64,000 nucleotides of DNA from an uncultured Mesonia sp. (GCA_947494545.1 CANLVH010000003.1:1-64000), one strand, 5' to 3'; shown: positions 41,493-50,771, counted from the stretch's first letter. Made by a program: numbers and translations. The notes: a model not told the origin generated them from the sequence alone.

Positions 41493-43076
41493 CTATTTAC
41501 TTTTCTGATTCACTAAATCCATTAAATCTACATCGTTACCCAATAAAACTTCTTGTGAGTTTATACGGCCGTCTAACGAGTCGTTTTCTAGTTTTAAAAC
41601 CCCACGCGGACACACGGCAGCGCATATTCCGCAACCAACACAACTAGAACGCACAATGTTTTCTCCTTTTTGCGCATAAGCTCTAACATCTATTCCCATT
41701 TCGCAATAGGTAGAGCAATTACCACAAGAAATACATTGCCCGCCATTGGTAGTAATTCTAAATTTTGAAAACAAACGTTGTTGCATTCCCAAAATAGCAG
41801 CCATTGGACAACCAAAACGGCACCAAACCCTGTTTCCGAAAATAGGATAAAAACCAACACCAATAACGCCAGAAAATGCTGCGCCAATTAAAAAGCCATA
41901 CCATTCGCGTAATTTGTAACCGGGAAAAAAGAAAATTTTAGAATTTCCGCTAAAGTAATTTAAAGCTATAATAAAAAGAATTACCACCAAATAACCTATT
42001 GCTCCATATTTTGCATCTTTAGCTAATTCTTGTCGTTTAAAAAGCATTAAACCAGCAAATAAAAGCGTTAAAAATCCTGTTGACATCCATAAAAAAACAT
42101 CTTTTGTTAACCAGAATTTTGCTGAATTTTCTCCTAAAAAAGAATAAACTACTGCAATAGTCATTACAGTTGCAAAAACCAAAACCGAGTGAATAACCCA
42201 GCGCTCTACCTTCCAGGCAAAAAGAGATTTATCTGATAAATGCCTGTACGGATCTCCCGCCGTTTCTGCCATACCACCGCAACCGCAAACCCAACTACAA
42301 TACCAGCGTTTTCCGTATTTGTAGGTTAATATTGGCGAAATAACAAAAACAGAAAGCACACCAATTGCAAACATTATAGTACCTAAAGTACCGGCAGAAA
42401 AGAAAGAATTTAATTTATAGCCGGCAAAAAAATCGTAATTAAGGGGCCAAATATTAGCCGGATTAAAATAGGGCTGGTTTAAACGCACCAAGATTTCCGG
42501 TAAAAGAAAAGCAAATGCCAATTGAAAAAACATAACCGAAAAGGTGCGTAAAACTTCGTATTTATTATGCTTGTATTTTAAAATAAATTTATAACCAAAT
42601 ATAAAAATTGCCAACGTGTATAAAGTTCCGTAAACAAACCATTGACTGGCAGCTCCGCCGTTTATTAAATAACTTAAAGGATCAAAAAGTGCAATAATAC
42701 CCGTATTGTCTGCATTTTCGTGCAAGCCTAAATATTGCGGATACCAATACAGAATTACATAAAAAAAAGTAAGACCAATTCCTGTAACCCAAGCCCAAAA
42801 TCCACGGTTAGTCATAGATTTAAACCATACTCCATCGTTTTTTATTCCGGGTGTTTTATGTGCGTAGGTTTTATAGGCAAACAAAATAGTGCCTAGTGTA
42901 ATTAAGCCGAAAGAAAGACTTAACCAAAGCGTTTTATGCGGAAAGTTGACGTTTACAATTGCCAACACCAAAATAAATAAGCCTAGCAATCCAATTGCCG
43001 AAGCTATCTTTTGACCAACATTTAATTTTGCAGGTGGTTCTCCCGCCAAAGACATATTATTTTCTGTTTTGCTCAT
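41493..43076 (-). CDS. Polytopic membrane 4Fe-4S protein (NosR/NapH-like)
   Basis: The 527-residue protein has about ten membrane segments and a conserved loop YCSWVCGCGGMAETAGDPYRHL (near 258-280). A second cysteine set is CRFGCPMAAILGMQQR (near 422), followed by a C-terminal ferredoxin with CISCGNCSTYCEMGIDV and CVGCGICAAVCPRG (near 453-495), which can hold two 4Fe-4S clusters. The layout fits a membrane electron-transfer protein of the NosR/NapH/CcoG kind. It follows the flavoprotein gene by 9 bases, so the two probably form a redox pair. The electron donor and acceptor are not known. Confidence 0.85.
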   Translation of the reverse strand: MSKTENNMSLAGEPPAKLNVGQKIASAIGLLGLFILVLAIVNVNFPHKTLWLSLSFGLITLGTILFAYKTYAHKTPGIKNDGVWFKSMTNRGFWAWVTGIGLTFFYVILYWYPQYLGLHENADNTGIIALFDPLSYLINGGAASQWFVYGTLYTLAIFIFGYKFILKYKHNKYEVLRTFSVMFFQLAFAFLLPEILVRLNQPYFNPANIWPLNYDFFAGYKLNSFFSAGTLGTIMFAIGVLSVFVISPILTYKYGKRWYCSWVCGCGGMAETAGDPYRHLSDKSLFAWKVERWVIHSVLVFATVMTIAVVYSFLGENSAKFWLTKDVFLWMSTGFLTLLFAGLMLFKRQELAKDAKYGAIGYLVVILFIIALNYFSGNSKIFFFPGYKLREWYGFLIGAAFSGVIGVGFYPIFGNRVWCRFGCPMAAILGMQQRLFSKFRITTNGGQCISCGNCSTYCEMGIDVRAYAQKGENIVRSSCVGCGICAAVCPRGVLKLENDSLDGRINSQEVLLGNDVDLMDLVNQKSK

Positions 43077-43085
43077 ACCTTTTAT

Positions 43086-44378
43086 TTAAAAAGTTTTAGC
43101 AGTTAAATCCTGCTGAAAGTTCCTAAAAATTTCTTTTTCGTACGTTTTATAAAATTCAGGATCAAAATTTGCGCTCTCCAAATTCCGTAAAACCATATTC
43201 AAACTTGCTTTTTGATTTAACCACGCGTCAAAAACCGCGTGTCGCATACGTATACCAAAAGTGTTAATGCCAAGAAACTCTTCGTTTTCCGGATTAAAAG
43301 CTATTGTAATTGCTTTGGTTTTATTGGCATGTTCCCAATGTAAATGTTTTTCTTCAGAATTTTCTGTAGGCGAAACTTTGCCATACGTTTGGTATTCAAT
43401 ATCAAAAAACTTGGCAGAATTAAACCAGTTTCCTGGTTTATACGGCATTTTATTACCGGTTAAGGTTTGCGCCAAAGTTTCTCCCATCATTCTGCCTACA
43501 TACCAAACAGCTTCAATAGATTTTCTATGCGGTAACGGATTTTTTACCTGCGCGCAATCTCCAATGGCATAAACAGCTGGAATATTGGTTGCGAGAAATT
43601 CATCTACCAAAATACCGCGATCTAATTCTAGAGAAGTGTTTTTTAAAAATGCAATATTAGGTTTTACACCAGCGCATAAACCAACCAAATCACATTTAAT
43701 TTCTTCTCTCTCTTTGGTTTCTACTGCTTCTACCCTATTATTTTTACCGGCTTTTATTTTTTGTATCTCCGTATTTTCCTGCAAATCTATACCGTGTGAT
43801 TTTATATGTGCAGAAATAAACTTTGCGTCCTGCAAAGGCAAAATATTATGCCAAAAAGCTTCTTCTCTAATTAAAAATTTTACATTTATATTCCTGGTGC
43901 TCAGCATTTCTGCAAGCTCTACGCCTATTAATCCGCCGCCAATAATTACTGCTTGCTGGCATTTTTTGGTGTTTTTTTCTAAAAGTTCTAAATCTTGTTT
44001 ACTTACCAAACCTTGCACGCCATCTAAATCTTCGCCGTCCCAACCAAATTTATTGTAAACACTACCGGTAGCAAGAACCAGTTTATCATAAATCATCGTT
44101 TCTTTAGAAGAAAAATGTAGTGTCTTTTGCTCAAAATCTATCTGCTCTACATAGGCGTTTTTTAAAGCAATCTTATTTTTTTTCCAGAACCAATCTTCAT
44201 AGGGTTTTAAATGCCGCCATTGCATATGTCCCATATAAACGTACATTAAAGCTGTGCGAGAGAAAAAATAATCGCTTTCTGCAGAAATCACGGTAATTTT
44301 CTTGTTAGAATTTTTCCTAATGTGTCTAGCACAGGTAATACCAGCAATTCCGTTTCCTATTATAACAATGTGTTCCAA
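43086..44378 (-). CDS. NAD(P)/FAD-dependent oxidoreductase
   Basis: The 430-residue flavoprotein has an FAD-binding Rossmann motif IVIIGNGIAGITCARHIRKN (4-23), LVLATGS, the NAD(P)-binding QAVIIGGGLIGVELAEML (near 142-159) and the FAD-contacting AVYAIGDCAQ (near 269-278). It resembles rubredoxin or nitrite reductase type NADH-dependent reductases. It is cotranscribed with the membrane iron-sulfur protein, which suggests electrons pass from NAD(P)H through FAD to that protein; this is inference. The substrate is unknown. Confidence 0.85.
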   Translation of the reverse strand: MEHIVIIGNGIAGITCARHIRKNSNKKITVISAESDYFFSRTALMYVYMGHMQWRHLKPYEDWFWKKNKIALKNAYVEQIDFEQKTLHFSSKETMIYDKLVLATGSVYNKFGWDGEDLDGVQGLVSKQDLELLEKNTKKCQQAVIIGGGLIGVELAEMLSTRNINVKFLIREEAFWHNILPLQDAKFISAHIKSHGIDLQENTEIQKIKAGKNNRVEAVETKEREEIKCDLVGLCAGVKPNIAFLKNTSLELDRGILVDEFLATNIPAVYAIGDCAQVKNPLPHRKSIEAVWYVGRMMGETLAQTLTGNKMPYKPGNWFNSAKFFDIEYQTYGKVSPTENSEEKHLHWEHANKTKAITIAFNPENEEFLGINTFGIRMRHAVFDAWLNQKASLNMVLRNLESANFDPEFYKTYEKEIFRNFQQDLTAKTF

Positions 44379-44401
44379 AATAAAATCGTGTATTTATGGT
44401 G

Positions 44402-44430
44402 CAAAAGATAAGGGTAGACTTATTAATCAA
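44402..44430 (-). promoter_or_regulatory. Promoter for the flavoprotein / iron-sulfur operon
   Basis: On the minus strand TTG (44428-44430) lies 18 bases before ATCTTTTG (44402-44409), one base off TAnnTTTG, 24 bases upstream of the flavoprotein start. Confidence 0.5.
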
Positions 44431-44700
44431 ACGCCTCTTCCTCAAAAATGCAATTTTTTTTGCGTTTAAACTGTTAACAGCGCTTAATTAATCTGTGATT
44501 AAAATTGTTATTTAATAAGAGTTATGTTTTCTGCGAAAGCGTACCTACTTTTTAACGCGTTTAAAACTTTACGGAAGAAAAGCACGTCGAGCATTTCTGA
44601 ACACTTTAAGAAATATTTTTGATTTTACGCTATAAATTTCTGTAGCTTACTAAACTAATTGAAATATTATTGGATTAAAACGCATCTTAAACTATAATTT
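44431..44700. other. Divergent intergenic region between the flavoprotein and yceI
   Basis: AT-rich with no gene seen. It holds one CTTTACGGAA decamer (44567-44576) and a nearby CTGCGAAAGCG. No clear TAnnTTTG box was found for yceI. Confidence 0.5.
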
Positions 44701-45288
44701 ATGAAAAAATTACTAATTATACTTATAATTTTTACAGGGTTTGTTTTGCAAGCACAAACTGCAACTTCGTGGAAAATTGACAAACCCCACACGGCGGTTA
44801 TTTTTGATGTTGGACATTTCTTTTCTACGGTAAACGGAAAGTTTACCGATTTTGAGGGCGATTTTAATTTTGATCCCAAAAATTTAAATGAAAGCAAACT
44901 TCAATTTACAATTCCGGTAAAAAGTATTGAAACGCAAAACCGAAAACGTAATCAGCACCTCTTATCTGATGAGTTTTTTGAAGCAAAAACTTACCCTGAA
45001 ATTCAATTTTCTTCTAACAAGATTAGAAAAGAAAGTGAAAATAATTTTATTGCAGAAGGTACTTTACGGATTAAAAACGTAAGCAAAAAAGTAGAAATTC
45101 CGTTTGAATTAAAAGGAATAATGAACCACCCGATGCAAAAAAACACCACGCTTATGGGCTTAGAATTTCATAAAGATTTAAGCCGAAGTGATTTTAATGT
45201 TGGCGTGGGCGATTGGGCTTCTGATGCCGTAATTGGCGATAAAGTTGCAGTTACCATTTATATGGAATTGACTAAACCGAAGGAATAG
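44701..45288 (+). CDS. YceI family exported protein
   Basis: The 195-residue protein has a signal peptide (MKKLLIILIIFTGFVLQAQ) and the YceI lipocalin-like domain: WKIDKPHTAVIFDVGHFFSTVNGKFTDFEGDF, IPVKSIETQNRKRNQHLLSDEFFEAKTYPEIQF, TLRIKNVSKKVEIPFEL, GLEFHKDLSRSDFNVG. YceI proteins bind isoprenoid-type lipids or quinones in the periplasm. Its place beside the divergent redox pair may hint at quinone-related work, but that is speculative. Confidence 0.9.
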   Translation: MKKLLIILIIFTGFVLQAQTATSWKIDKPHTAVIFDVGHFFSTVNGKFTDFEGDFNFDPKNLNESKLQFTIPVKSIETQNRKRNQHLLSDEFFEAKTYPEIQFSSNKIRKESENNFIAEGTLRIKNVSKKVEIPFELKGIMNHPMQKNTTLMGLEFHKDLSRSDFNVGVGDWASDAVIGDKVAVTIYMELTKPKE

Positions 45289-45289
45289 A

Positions 45290-45346
45290 GATTGAAGATT
45301 GGTTGATTGGTGATTGTTGATTTTTGATTGGTGATTGGTGATTAAG
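45290..45346. repeat. Degenerate heptamer tandem repeat (GATTGGT)
   Basis: About eight consecutive units resembling GATTGGT run from just after the yceI stop (GATTGAA, GATTGGT, TGATTGGT, GATTGTT, GATTTTT, GATTGGT, GATTGGT, GATTAAG). No spacers and too short a unit for a CRISPR. Such simple repeats often mark a site of past slippage or insertion. Confidence 0.7.
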
Positions 45347-45444
45347 AAAAATGTTTTTAAAAAGAAAATCAGCAGAAGAAAGGTTCTTTTGCCAATTTTT
45401 TTGTTTTAGTAAAAGTAAAAAGACTTTTAAAAGTATGAACATTT

Positions 45445-46290
45445 TTAAAAATCATATTTTGCTTTAGCTTTTTTCCAATTCTTGCTTAAAATTGGTTTAT
45501 TCACACTAGTTTCGCCATTTGATAACTCACCAGAAAAATGGCAGTATTTTTCGGAAAAATCTGAGTTTTTATATTTATTCCATTCTCTAAAAGAATCGTA
45601 ACACATCGGTTTCTCTAAATTAAAGGCAATCTTTTTGCCAGTTCTTATGCAAAATCCGCTCTCATGTCTTTCTAATGCTTTATTCTTTTCAAAAGTTTTT
45701 TTGTGATTAGTTTTAGATGATTTTCTATATTTTTTCTTCTCAAAAAATTCTGAAAGTTTATCTACTATTATTTCAGATTTTATATACTGTTTTGAACTTA
45801 ATAAACCTTTCTTTTCATAAACAGGTTTTTTGTCAAAAAGTAGTTCGGCTTGTTCTAAAACCACTCTAAAATACTCCCATGTATCGTTTTCTAAATTATT
45901 ACTCCTAGAAAATTTATCCTCCATTAAAACTCCTGCTTCAATATTGTTATTTTGAGAGAAACCATAAAGATTCATTGAAGATAATATTGCCTGATTTTCA
46001 CTTGCATAATATTTAGCATGCAGTCGTTTTTCATATAAGATCTCAACATTTGGAAATTGTTTGAAAAAATCGAAATCTTCCTGTTTCATACTTTTAGACA
46101 TATCGTCTTCGTTTTTTCCAAACAAAACGGTTATTTTTAGTTTATCATTCCTAAGTTTTGTTAATATTGAAGATTTATATCTGTCATGTAATTTTATATA
46201 AGGTGATATAAGAATAATATTATATTCAGCAGTTTCAAAAATTCTTTCTAATTCTGCGTTTAATTCATTTCCTTTTAAAAATTTAACCAT
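45445..46290 (-). CDS. Phospholipase D-like domain protein with degenerate zinc ribbon
   Basis: The 281-residue protein has a PLD-like fold: FETAEYNIILISPYIKLHDRYKSSILTKL, ILYEKRLHAKYYASENQAILSSMNLYGFS (an HxK catalytic segment near 91-115) and GVLMEDKF. One HKD half site is present, so a dimer would make the active centre. The C-terminus (near 216-266) aligns with a zinc ribbon seen in similar proteins, but only one residue of each Cys pair remains (CIRTG, CYDSF, YCHFSG). It is flanked by intergenic DNA and looks accessory. It may be a nuclease; no partner gene supports a specific role. Confidence 0.72.
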   Translation of the reverse strand: MVKFLKGNELNAELERIFETAEYNIILISPYIKLHDRYKSSILTKLRNDKLKITVLFGKNEDDMSKSMKQEDFDFFKQFPNVEILYEKRLHAKYYASENQAILSSMNLYGFSQNNNIEAGVLMEDKFSRSNNLENDTWEYFRVVLEQAELLFDKKPVYEKKGLLSSKQYIKSEIIVDKLSEFFEKKKYRKSSKTNHKKTFEKNKALERHESGFCIRTGKKIAFNLEKPMCYDSFREWNKYKNSDFSEKYCHFSGELSNGETSVNKPILSKNWKKAKAKYDF

Positions 46291-46327
46291 TACTTTATTG
46301 TAAATTAGTTTTTTAAAAATTTATTTT

Positions 46328-47698
46328 TTACTTCAAAGTTTGTACAAGAACACTAAAGTTTAAATTATCCTGCTCTCCGGTTTTCATGTTTTTTAAGGTA
46401 AACTCTTTATTTTCTATCTCTTTGCTTCCTGCCAAAACCACAAACGGAATATCGCGCTTGTTGGCGTAGTTCATTTGTTTTTTCATTTTGGCAGCATCCG
46501 GATATAACTCTGCATTAATACCATTTTCTCGTAACTTCTGTACGGCTTGCATTGCATACAAAGCTTCTTTTTGCCCAAAATTTATAAAAATTACTTTAGT
46601 ATTATTTTTTGCCGAAGTTGGGAATAAATTCAATTCTTCTAAAACTAGATAAATGCGGTCTAAACCAAAAGAAATTCCTATTCCGCTAATGTTTTTTAAT
46701 CCAAAAATTCCGGTTAAGTCGTCGTAACGGCCTCCGCCGCCAATAGAACCCATTTTAACGTTGGCTGGCGCGGCAACTTCAAAAATTGCGCCGGTATAAT
46801 AATTTAATCCTCGTGCTAGGGTTACATCTAAATCTAAATTTGCGGTCTGCAACGGCATTTTTTCTATTGCTTTTTGCACAAACTCTAATTCTTCTATTCC
46901 TTTTTTGCCGGTTTCGGAAGAAGCTAAAATTTCTTTTAAACTTGCTATTTTATCCAAAAAGCTTCCGCTAAGCGAAAAAATAGGACTTATGGTTTTTATC
47001 GCTTCCGCGGAAATGCCTTTTTCTTGCATTTCTTTGGTAACGCCTTCCTCTCCTATTTTGTCTAACTTGTCTAAAGCTACGGTAAAATCTATTAATTTGT
47101 CGCTTTCACCAATTACTTCGGCAAAACCGGATAAGATTTTGCGGTTGTTCATTTTTATGCTTACGCCATCTAATTTTAATTGCGTAAAAACAGCGTCATA
47201 CAATTGTACAAATTCTACTTCTTGCCATAAGCTATCGCTACCAACAACGTCTGCATCGCACTGAAAAAACTCTCTAAACCTGCCTTTTTGCGGTCTATCT
47301 GCTCGCCAAACCGGCTGAATTTGATAGCGTTTAAACGGAAAGTCTATTTCGTTTTGGTGTTGCACTACATAGCGGGCAAACGGCACGGTAAGATCGTAAC
47401 GCAAAGCCTTTTCTGAAATTTTTGGAGTAAGTTTTAAGCTATCTTTTTCGGTATATAAATCGTCTTTTACCTTCCGTAAAAAATCGCCGCTATTTAATAT
47501 TTTAAAAATAAGTCGGTCTCCTTCTTCCCCATATTTCCCCATAAGGGTATCAGAATTTTCAAAACTTGGTGTTTCTATAGGTTGAAAACCAAAATGTTGA
47601 AATTGCTTTTTTATAGTTTGAACAATATAATCGCGTTTGCTAACTTCTTCCGGAGAAAAATCTCGCGTGCCTTTGGGTATTGAAGGTTTTTGTGCCAT
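46328..47698 (-). CDS. hisS: HisS, histidyl-tRNA synthetase
   Basis: The 456-residue class II synthetase has [19 protein letters not shown] (motif 0), [17 protein letters not shown] (motif 2 region), [22 protein letters not shown], the histidine-binding [15 protein letters not shown] and [14 protein letters not shown]. The C-terminal anticodon-binding domain runs from about 360. It charges tRNA-His, the signal the his attenuator senses. It is intact. A partial GCTTCCGCGGAA palindrome lies at 47001-47012. Confidence 0.96.
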   Translation of the reverse strand: MAQKPSIPKGTRDFSPEEVSKRDYIVQTIKKQFQHFGFQPIETPSFENSDTLMGKYGEEGDRLIFKILNSGDFLRKVKDDLYTEKDSLKLTPKISEKALRYDLTVPFARYVVQHQNEIDFPFKRYQIQPVWRADRPQKGRFREFFQCDADVVGSDSLWQEVEFVQLYDAVFTQLKLDGVSIKMNNRKILSGFAEVIGESDKLIDFTVALDKLDKIGEEGVTKEMQEKGISAEAIKTISPIFSLSGSFLDKIASLKEILASSETGKKGIEELEFVQKAIEKMPLQTANLDLDVTLARGLNYYTGAIFEVAAPANVKMGSIGGGGRYDDLTGIFGLKNISGIGISFGLDRIYLVLEELNLFPTSAKNNTKVIFINFGQKEALYAMQAVQKLRENGINAELYPDAAKMKKQMNYANKRDIPFVVLAGSKEIENKEFTLKNMKTGEQDNLNFSVLVQTLK

Positions 47699-47714
47699 AG
47701 TTTATTTTAAAATG

Positions 47715-47722
47715 CAAATATA
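47715..47722 (-). promoter_or_regulatory. hisS promoter -7 element
   Basis: TATATTTG on the minus strand lies 16 bases upstream of the hisS ATG. No TTG at the expected spacing. Confidence 0.45.
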
Positions 47723-47794
47723 TGCAAACAAAATACATTTTTTGAGTAACTTTTGCCCCGCGTAATCGTTGAATGCTTAGAACAATTTCTTTTT

Positions 47795-49036
47795 ATGTTT
47801 GCATTAGTTGGAGAGAATATCAAAATTGCCTTAGATAGTATTAAAGGCCAATTACTTAGAACAATTTTAACGGTTTTAATTATTGCCATTGGCATTTCTG
47901 CCTTGGTAGGAATTTTGAGCGCTGTAAATGCTTTAGAAAATACTATCTCTTCTAACTTTGCTTCTATGGGCGCCAATACTTTTAATTTACAACGGTATGA
48001 TTTTACGGTGCAAACCCGTGGCCGCGGAGAAAGAGAGGTGATTAATCCTATAATTAGCTATCGGGAAGCAAAAAAGTTTAAAGAGAATTTTGTTTTTCCC
48101 AATACGCATACCTCTATTGCTTTTACAGGAACTAATGGCGCCGAAGTAAAATACCAAAAAGAAAAAACAGATCCTGAGGTTAATGTTTTAGGCGTAAACG
48201 AAAACTACTTAGAAAATTCTGGATTAGAGCTTACAGCCGGCAGAAATTTTTCTGTATTTGATATAAAAAACAACGCAAATGTATGCATTGTTGGAGCAGA
48301 TTTTAAGAAGGGTTTATTTAAAGGTTTATACCCTATAAATAAAACCATAAGCGTTCGCGGCGCAAAATTTAAAGTGATTGGTGTTTTAAAAGGCCAAGGT
48401 TCTACCTTTGGCAACAACAAAGATTTACGCGTTTTATTGCCTATACAAGTGGCTCGCTCTATGTTTACGCTACCCAAAATTAATTATTCTATAAGTGTAC
48501 GTGTAGACAATAAAGAAATGATGGAAGGCGCGCAAGACGAAGCCATAATTACCTTTAGGAATATAAGAAAGTTGCAACCAAAAGAAGAAAACAATTTTGG
48601 GATTGCACGTAGCGATAGCCTTCTAAACCAAATTGCAGACTTAATGGGCTATCTAGATGCCGCTGCTTGGATAATTTCTATAATTACCATTTTAGGATCT
48701 TCTATTGCTCTTATGAATATTATGTTGGTTTCTGTAACAGAAAGAACACGCGAAATTGGTATAAGAAAAGCAATGGGCGCTAAAAAGAACACAATAGCGT
48801 TTCAGTTTTTTATAGAAACGCTTATAATTGGTCAGTTTGGCGGAATATTAGGAATCTTAATAGGAATGCTTTTTGGCTATATTGTTGCATCTATTGCAGA
48901 TTTTGAGTTTGCCATCCCATGGTTGGCAATAATTTGGGCAACGCTAATCAGTTTTATTATTGCGGTAATTTCGGGCAGTTACCCGGCTACAAAAGCTGCT
49001 AAACAAGACCCTATAGAATCTTTGCGCTACGAATAA
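47795..49036 (+). CDS. MacB/FtsX-type ABC transporter permease
   Basis: Started at the ATG at 47795 (MFALVGENIKIALDSIKGQLLRTILTVLIIAIGISALVG), 413 residues; an upstream TTG start is less likely. One N-terminal membrane segment (about 19-40), a MacB-like periplasmic domain (about 45-275) and three C-terminal segments follow. The cytoplasmic motif TERTREIGIRKAMGAKK (near 323-339) contacts the ATPase. Substrates could be lipoproteins, peptides or drugs. No ATPase gene is adjacent; the LolD-like one at 24044 is a candidate only. Confidence 0.87.
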   Translation: MFALVGENIKIALDSIKGQLLRTILTVLIIAIGISALVGILSAVNALENTISSNFASMGANTFNLQRYDFTVQTRGRGEREVINPIISYREAKKFKENFVFPNTHTSIAFTGTNGAEVKYQKEKTDPEVNVLGVNENYLENSGLELTAGRNFSVFDIKNNANVCIVGADFKKGLFKGLYPINKTISVRGAKFKVIGVLKGQGSTFGNNKDLRVLLPIQVARSMFTLPKINYSISVRVDNKEMMEGAQDEAIITFRNIRKLQPKEENNFGIARSDSLLNQIADLMGYLDAAAWIISIITILGSSIALMNIMLVSVTERTREIGIRKAMGAKKNTIAFQFFIETLIIGQFGGILGILIGMLFGYIVASIADFEFAIPWLAIIWATLISFIIAVISGSYPATKAAKQDPIESLRYE

Positions 49037-49049
49037 AGCCCGCAATAAA

Positions 49050-49523
49050 TTAAGCTTGTATCAACTTTTGAAAATAAGCAAAAAGCTCGCCTTTTGTAAT
49101 ATTTGCACCTTGTTGTATAAGAATAAAAATATCTTTGTTTCTGTCTTCTGTAATGGCTTTGGTAGATGTGTAAATGGTAACTTGATCGCTTAATAAGTTA
49201 TCTTGTAACCAGCGGTAACCTTCTTTGGTTCTAATATCTACAGCGTCGTTTTTTACCTTTAAGCCAATAAGGTGCATTTTTTCTTCTTCTACTTTAAAAA
49301 GAAAAAGTTGATTTTTAGAAAGGTGTTCTAAAAATTTAGCTTGGTTTAAAACGCCTTCCCAAACCAAATCGCTAAAAACATCTAATTCATCTTCGGCTAC
49401 TTGGGGTTTTTCTTTTTTTAGTTGCTGCCATTCTTCTGCCGTTATAGATTGGCTGGCTAAAAAATTAATGAATTCTTGGTGTAATTCTTCTAATTGTTCT
49501 TTGGTTAACCTGGCATATTTCAT
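49050..49523 (-). CDS. DUF6495 family protein
   Basis: A 157-residue soluble protein: MKYARLTKEQLEELHQEFINFLASQSITAEEWQQLKKEKPQVAEDELDVFSDLVWEGVL, then HLIGLKVKNDAVDIRTKEGYRWLQDNLLSDQVTIYTSTKAI. It is common next to ribosomal gene clusters in flavobacteria and classed as DUF6495. No motif for activity is seen. It is transcribed after the rplI terminator. Function unknown. Confidence 0.78.
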   Translation of the reverse strand: MKYARLTKEQLEELHQEFINFLASQSITAEEWQQLKKEKPQVAEDELDVFSDLVWEGVLNQAKFLEHLSKNQLFLFKVEEEKMHLIGLKVKNDAVDIRTKEGYRWLQDNLLSDQVTIYTSTKAITEDRNKDIFILIQQGANITKGELFAYFQKLIQA

Positions 49524-49548
49524 AACAATATATTTTAAAAAACTACAT

Positions 49549-49576
49549 AAAAAAGCCCACCCAAATGGGCAGGCTT
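49549..49576 (-). terminator. Terminator of the rpsF-rpsR-rplI operon
   Basis: On the minus strand AAGCCTGCCCA and TGGGCTTTTTT form a stem with one bulge, followed by T, 20 bases after the rplI stop. Confidence 0.82.
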
Positions 49577-49596
49577 ATATTTTATTCTAAGCTTGC

Positions 49597-50049
49597 TTAA
49601 GCTTCTTCTTTTACTACATCAAAAGTAAGGGTTTCGATAACTTCTCTATGAAAACGCAATTTAGCATCATATTGACCTAAACGCTTAATGTTTCCTCCAA
49701 AAATTGAGATATATTTTTTATCGATGTCTACACCTTCTTTACTTAAAGCTTCACTTAAATCTGCAGCGGTAATGCTTCCAAAAAGCTTATCTCCGGCACC
49801 TGCTTTTGCAGACATAGTTAAACTCAAACCTTTTATTTTATCAGCTTGTGTTCTTGCTTCGTCTATATGTTTTTTCTCTTTATAGGCGCGTTGTTTTAAC
49901 GTCTCTTCCAACATTTTCTTTGCGGAAGGCGTTGCCAACTCTGCAAATCCTTGTGGGATTAGATAGTTTCTACCATAACCATTTTTTACCGTTACAATAT
50001 CATCTGCAAAGCCTAAATTATCTACGTCTTGTTTTAAAATCAATTCCAT
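49597..50049 (-). CDS. rplI: Ribosomal protein bL9
   Basis: The 150-residue L9 has its N-terminal rRNA-binding domain (MELILKQDVDNLGFADDIVTVKNGYGRNYLIPQGFAELATPSAKKML), the long connecting helix (about 41-75) and a C-terminal domain (LFGSITAADLSEAL, KRLGQYDAKLRFHREV). It sits at the L1 stalk side of the large subunit. It is last in the rpsF-rpsR-rplI operon. Confidence 0.97.
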   Translation of the reverse strand: MELILKQDVDNLGFADDIVTVKNGYGRNYLIPQGFAELATPSAKKMLEETLKQRAYKEKKHIDEARTQADKIKGLSLTMSAKAGAGDKLFGSITAADLSEALSKEGVDIDKKYISIFGGNIKRLGQYDAKLRFHREVIETLTFDVVKEEA

Positions 50050-50063
50050 AATATCGTTTCGTT

Positions 50064-50366
50064 TTATTTTAGTAAATCACCAACGTAAGGCATTAATGCT
50101 AAATGGCGTGCTCTTTTTACAGCAACGGCAACTTTTCTTTGGTATTTTAAAGAAGTACCGGTTAAACGGCGTGGTAAAATTTTACCTTGCTCGTTTACAA
50201 AAGACATTAAAAAATCTGGATCTTTATAGTCTATATACTTAATCCCCGATCTTTTAAAACGGCAATATCTTTTCTTCTTGCTAGTTTCTATATTTAACGG
50301 AGTTAAATATCTAATTTCTCCGTCTTTTTTTCCTTTTGCTTGTTGTTCAATAGATGTTGTTGACAT
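50064..50366 (-). CDS. rpsR: Ribosomal protein bS18
   Basis: The 100-residue S18 has a variable N-terminal extension and the conserved core [65 protein letters not shown]. It forms a pair with bS6, encoded 3 bases upstream. Confidence 0.97.
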   Translation of the reverse strand: MSTTSIEQQAKGKKDGEIRYLTPLNIETSKKKRYCRFKRSGIKYIDYKDPDFLMSFVNEQGKILPRRLTGTSLKYQRKVAVAVKRARHLALMPYVGDLLK

Positions 50367-50369
50367 GTC

Positions 50370-50708
50370 TTAGGCTTTTTCTTTGTTACGTTGCACTCTT
50401 TTTTCTGCCCAAGCTACAGCGTGCTTGTCCAGTTTAACCGTCAAATAGCGCATCATACGCTCGTCACGTCTAAACATTAACTCTAAAGGATCAATAACCT
50501 CACCGCCTACTTGGAACTCCATTAAATGGTAAAAACCACTTTTTTTACTTTGAACCGGGTATGCTAATTTTTTTAGCCCCCAGTTTTCTTTGTTGATCAT
50601 CTTGGCTCCTTTAGAAGAGAGGTAATCCTCATATTTCTTCACTGTTTCCTTTACCTGGTCTTCAGATAAAACGGGATTCAAGATGAAAACAGTTTCATAA
50701 TGATTCAT
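50370..50708 (-). CDS. rpsF: Ribosomal protein bS6
   Basis: The 112-residue S6 starts MNHYETVFILNPVLSEDQVKETVKKYEDYL and has NKENWGLKKLAYPVQSKKSGFYHLMEFQV and the C-terminal FRRDERMMRYLTVKLDK. It binds bS18 and 16S rRNA in the platform. It is first in the operon, with a clear promoter 33 bases upstream. Confidence 0.97.
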   Translation of the reverse strand: MNHYETVFILNPVLSEDQVKETVKKYEDYLSSKGAKMINKENWGLKKLAYPVQSKKSGFYHLMEFQVGGEVIDPLELMFRRDERMMRYLTVKLDKHAVAWAEKRVQRNKEKA

Positions 50709-50740
50709 AATTACTAATTTATTTGTTTAAAAATCGGTTG

Positions 50741-50771
50741 CAAAAGTATACTTTTTTTTGGTTTATTACAA
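50741..50771 (-). promoter_or_regulatory. rpsF operon promoter
   Basis: Minus-strand TTG (50769-50771), a 20-base spacer and TACTTTTG (50741-50748) match the Bacteroidota consensus upstream of rpsF. Confidence 0.75.

Larger units (their letters stand above)
3765..47012. repeat. Dispersed palindrome GCTTCCGCGGAAGC (three copies; span of the outermost copies)
   Basis: Copies are at 3765-3780 (16-base perfect CGCTTCCGCGGAAGCG, in hisC), 9292-9305 (14 bases, vWA gene) and 47001-47012 (12 bases, GCTTCCGCGGAA, in hisS). They are read as ASAEA, SFRGS and ISAEA. These GC-rich words stand out against AT-rich DNA. It is not a continuous feature; only the listed positions belong. Confidence 0.7.

Noticed and set aside
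43261-44058. Plus-strand genes opposite the flavoprotein
   Set aside because: Two frames lie antisense to conserved FAD and NAD motifs, without signals of their own.
45290-45346. CRISPR array
   Set aside because: Units are seven bases, without unique spacers, and no cas gene is present; it is a simple tandem repeat.
46328-47698. hisS region as part of the decaying histidine pathway
   Set aside because: hisS is complete with all class II motifs and is needed for translation, so it is not part of the decay.
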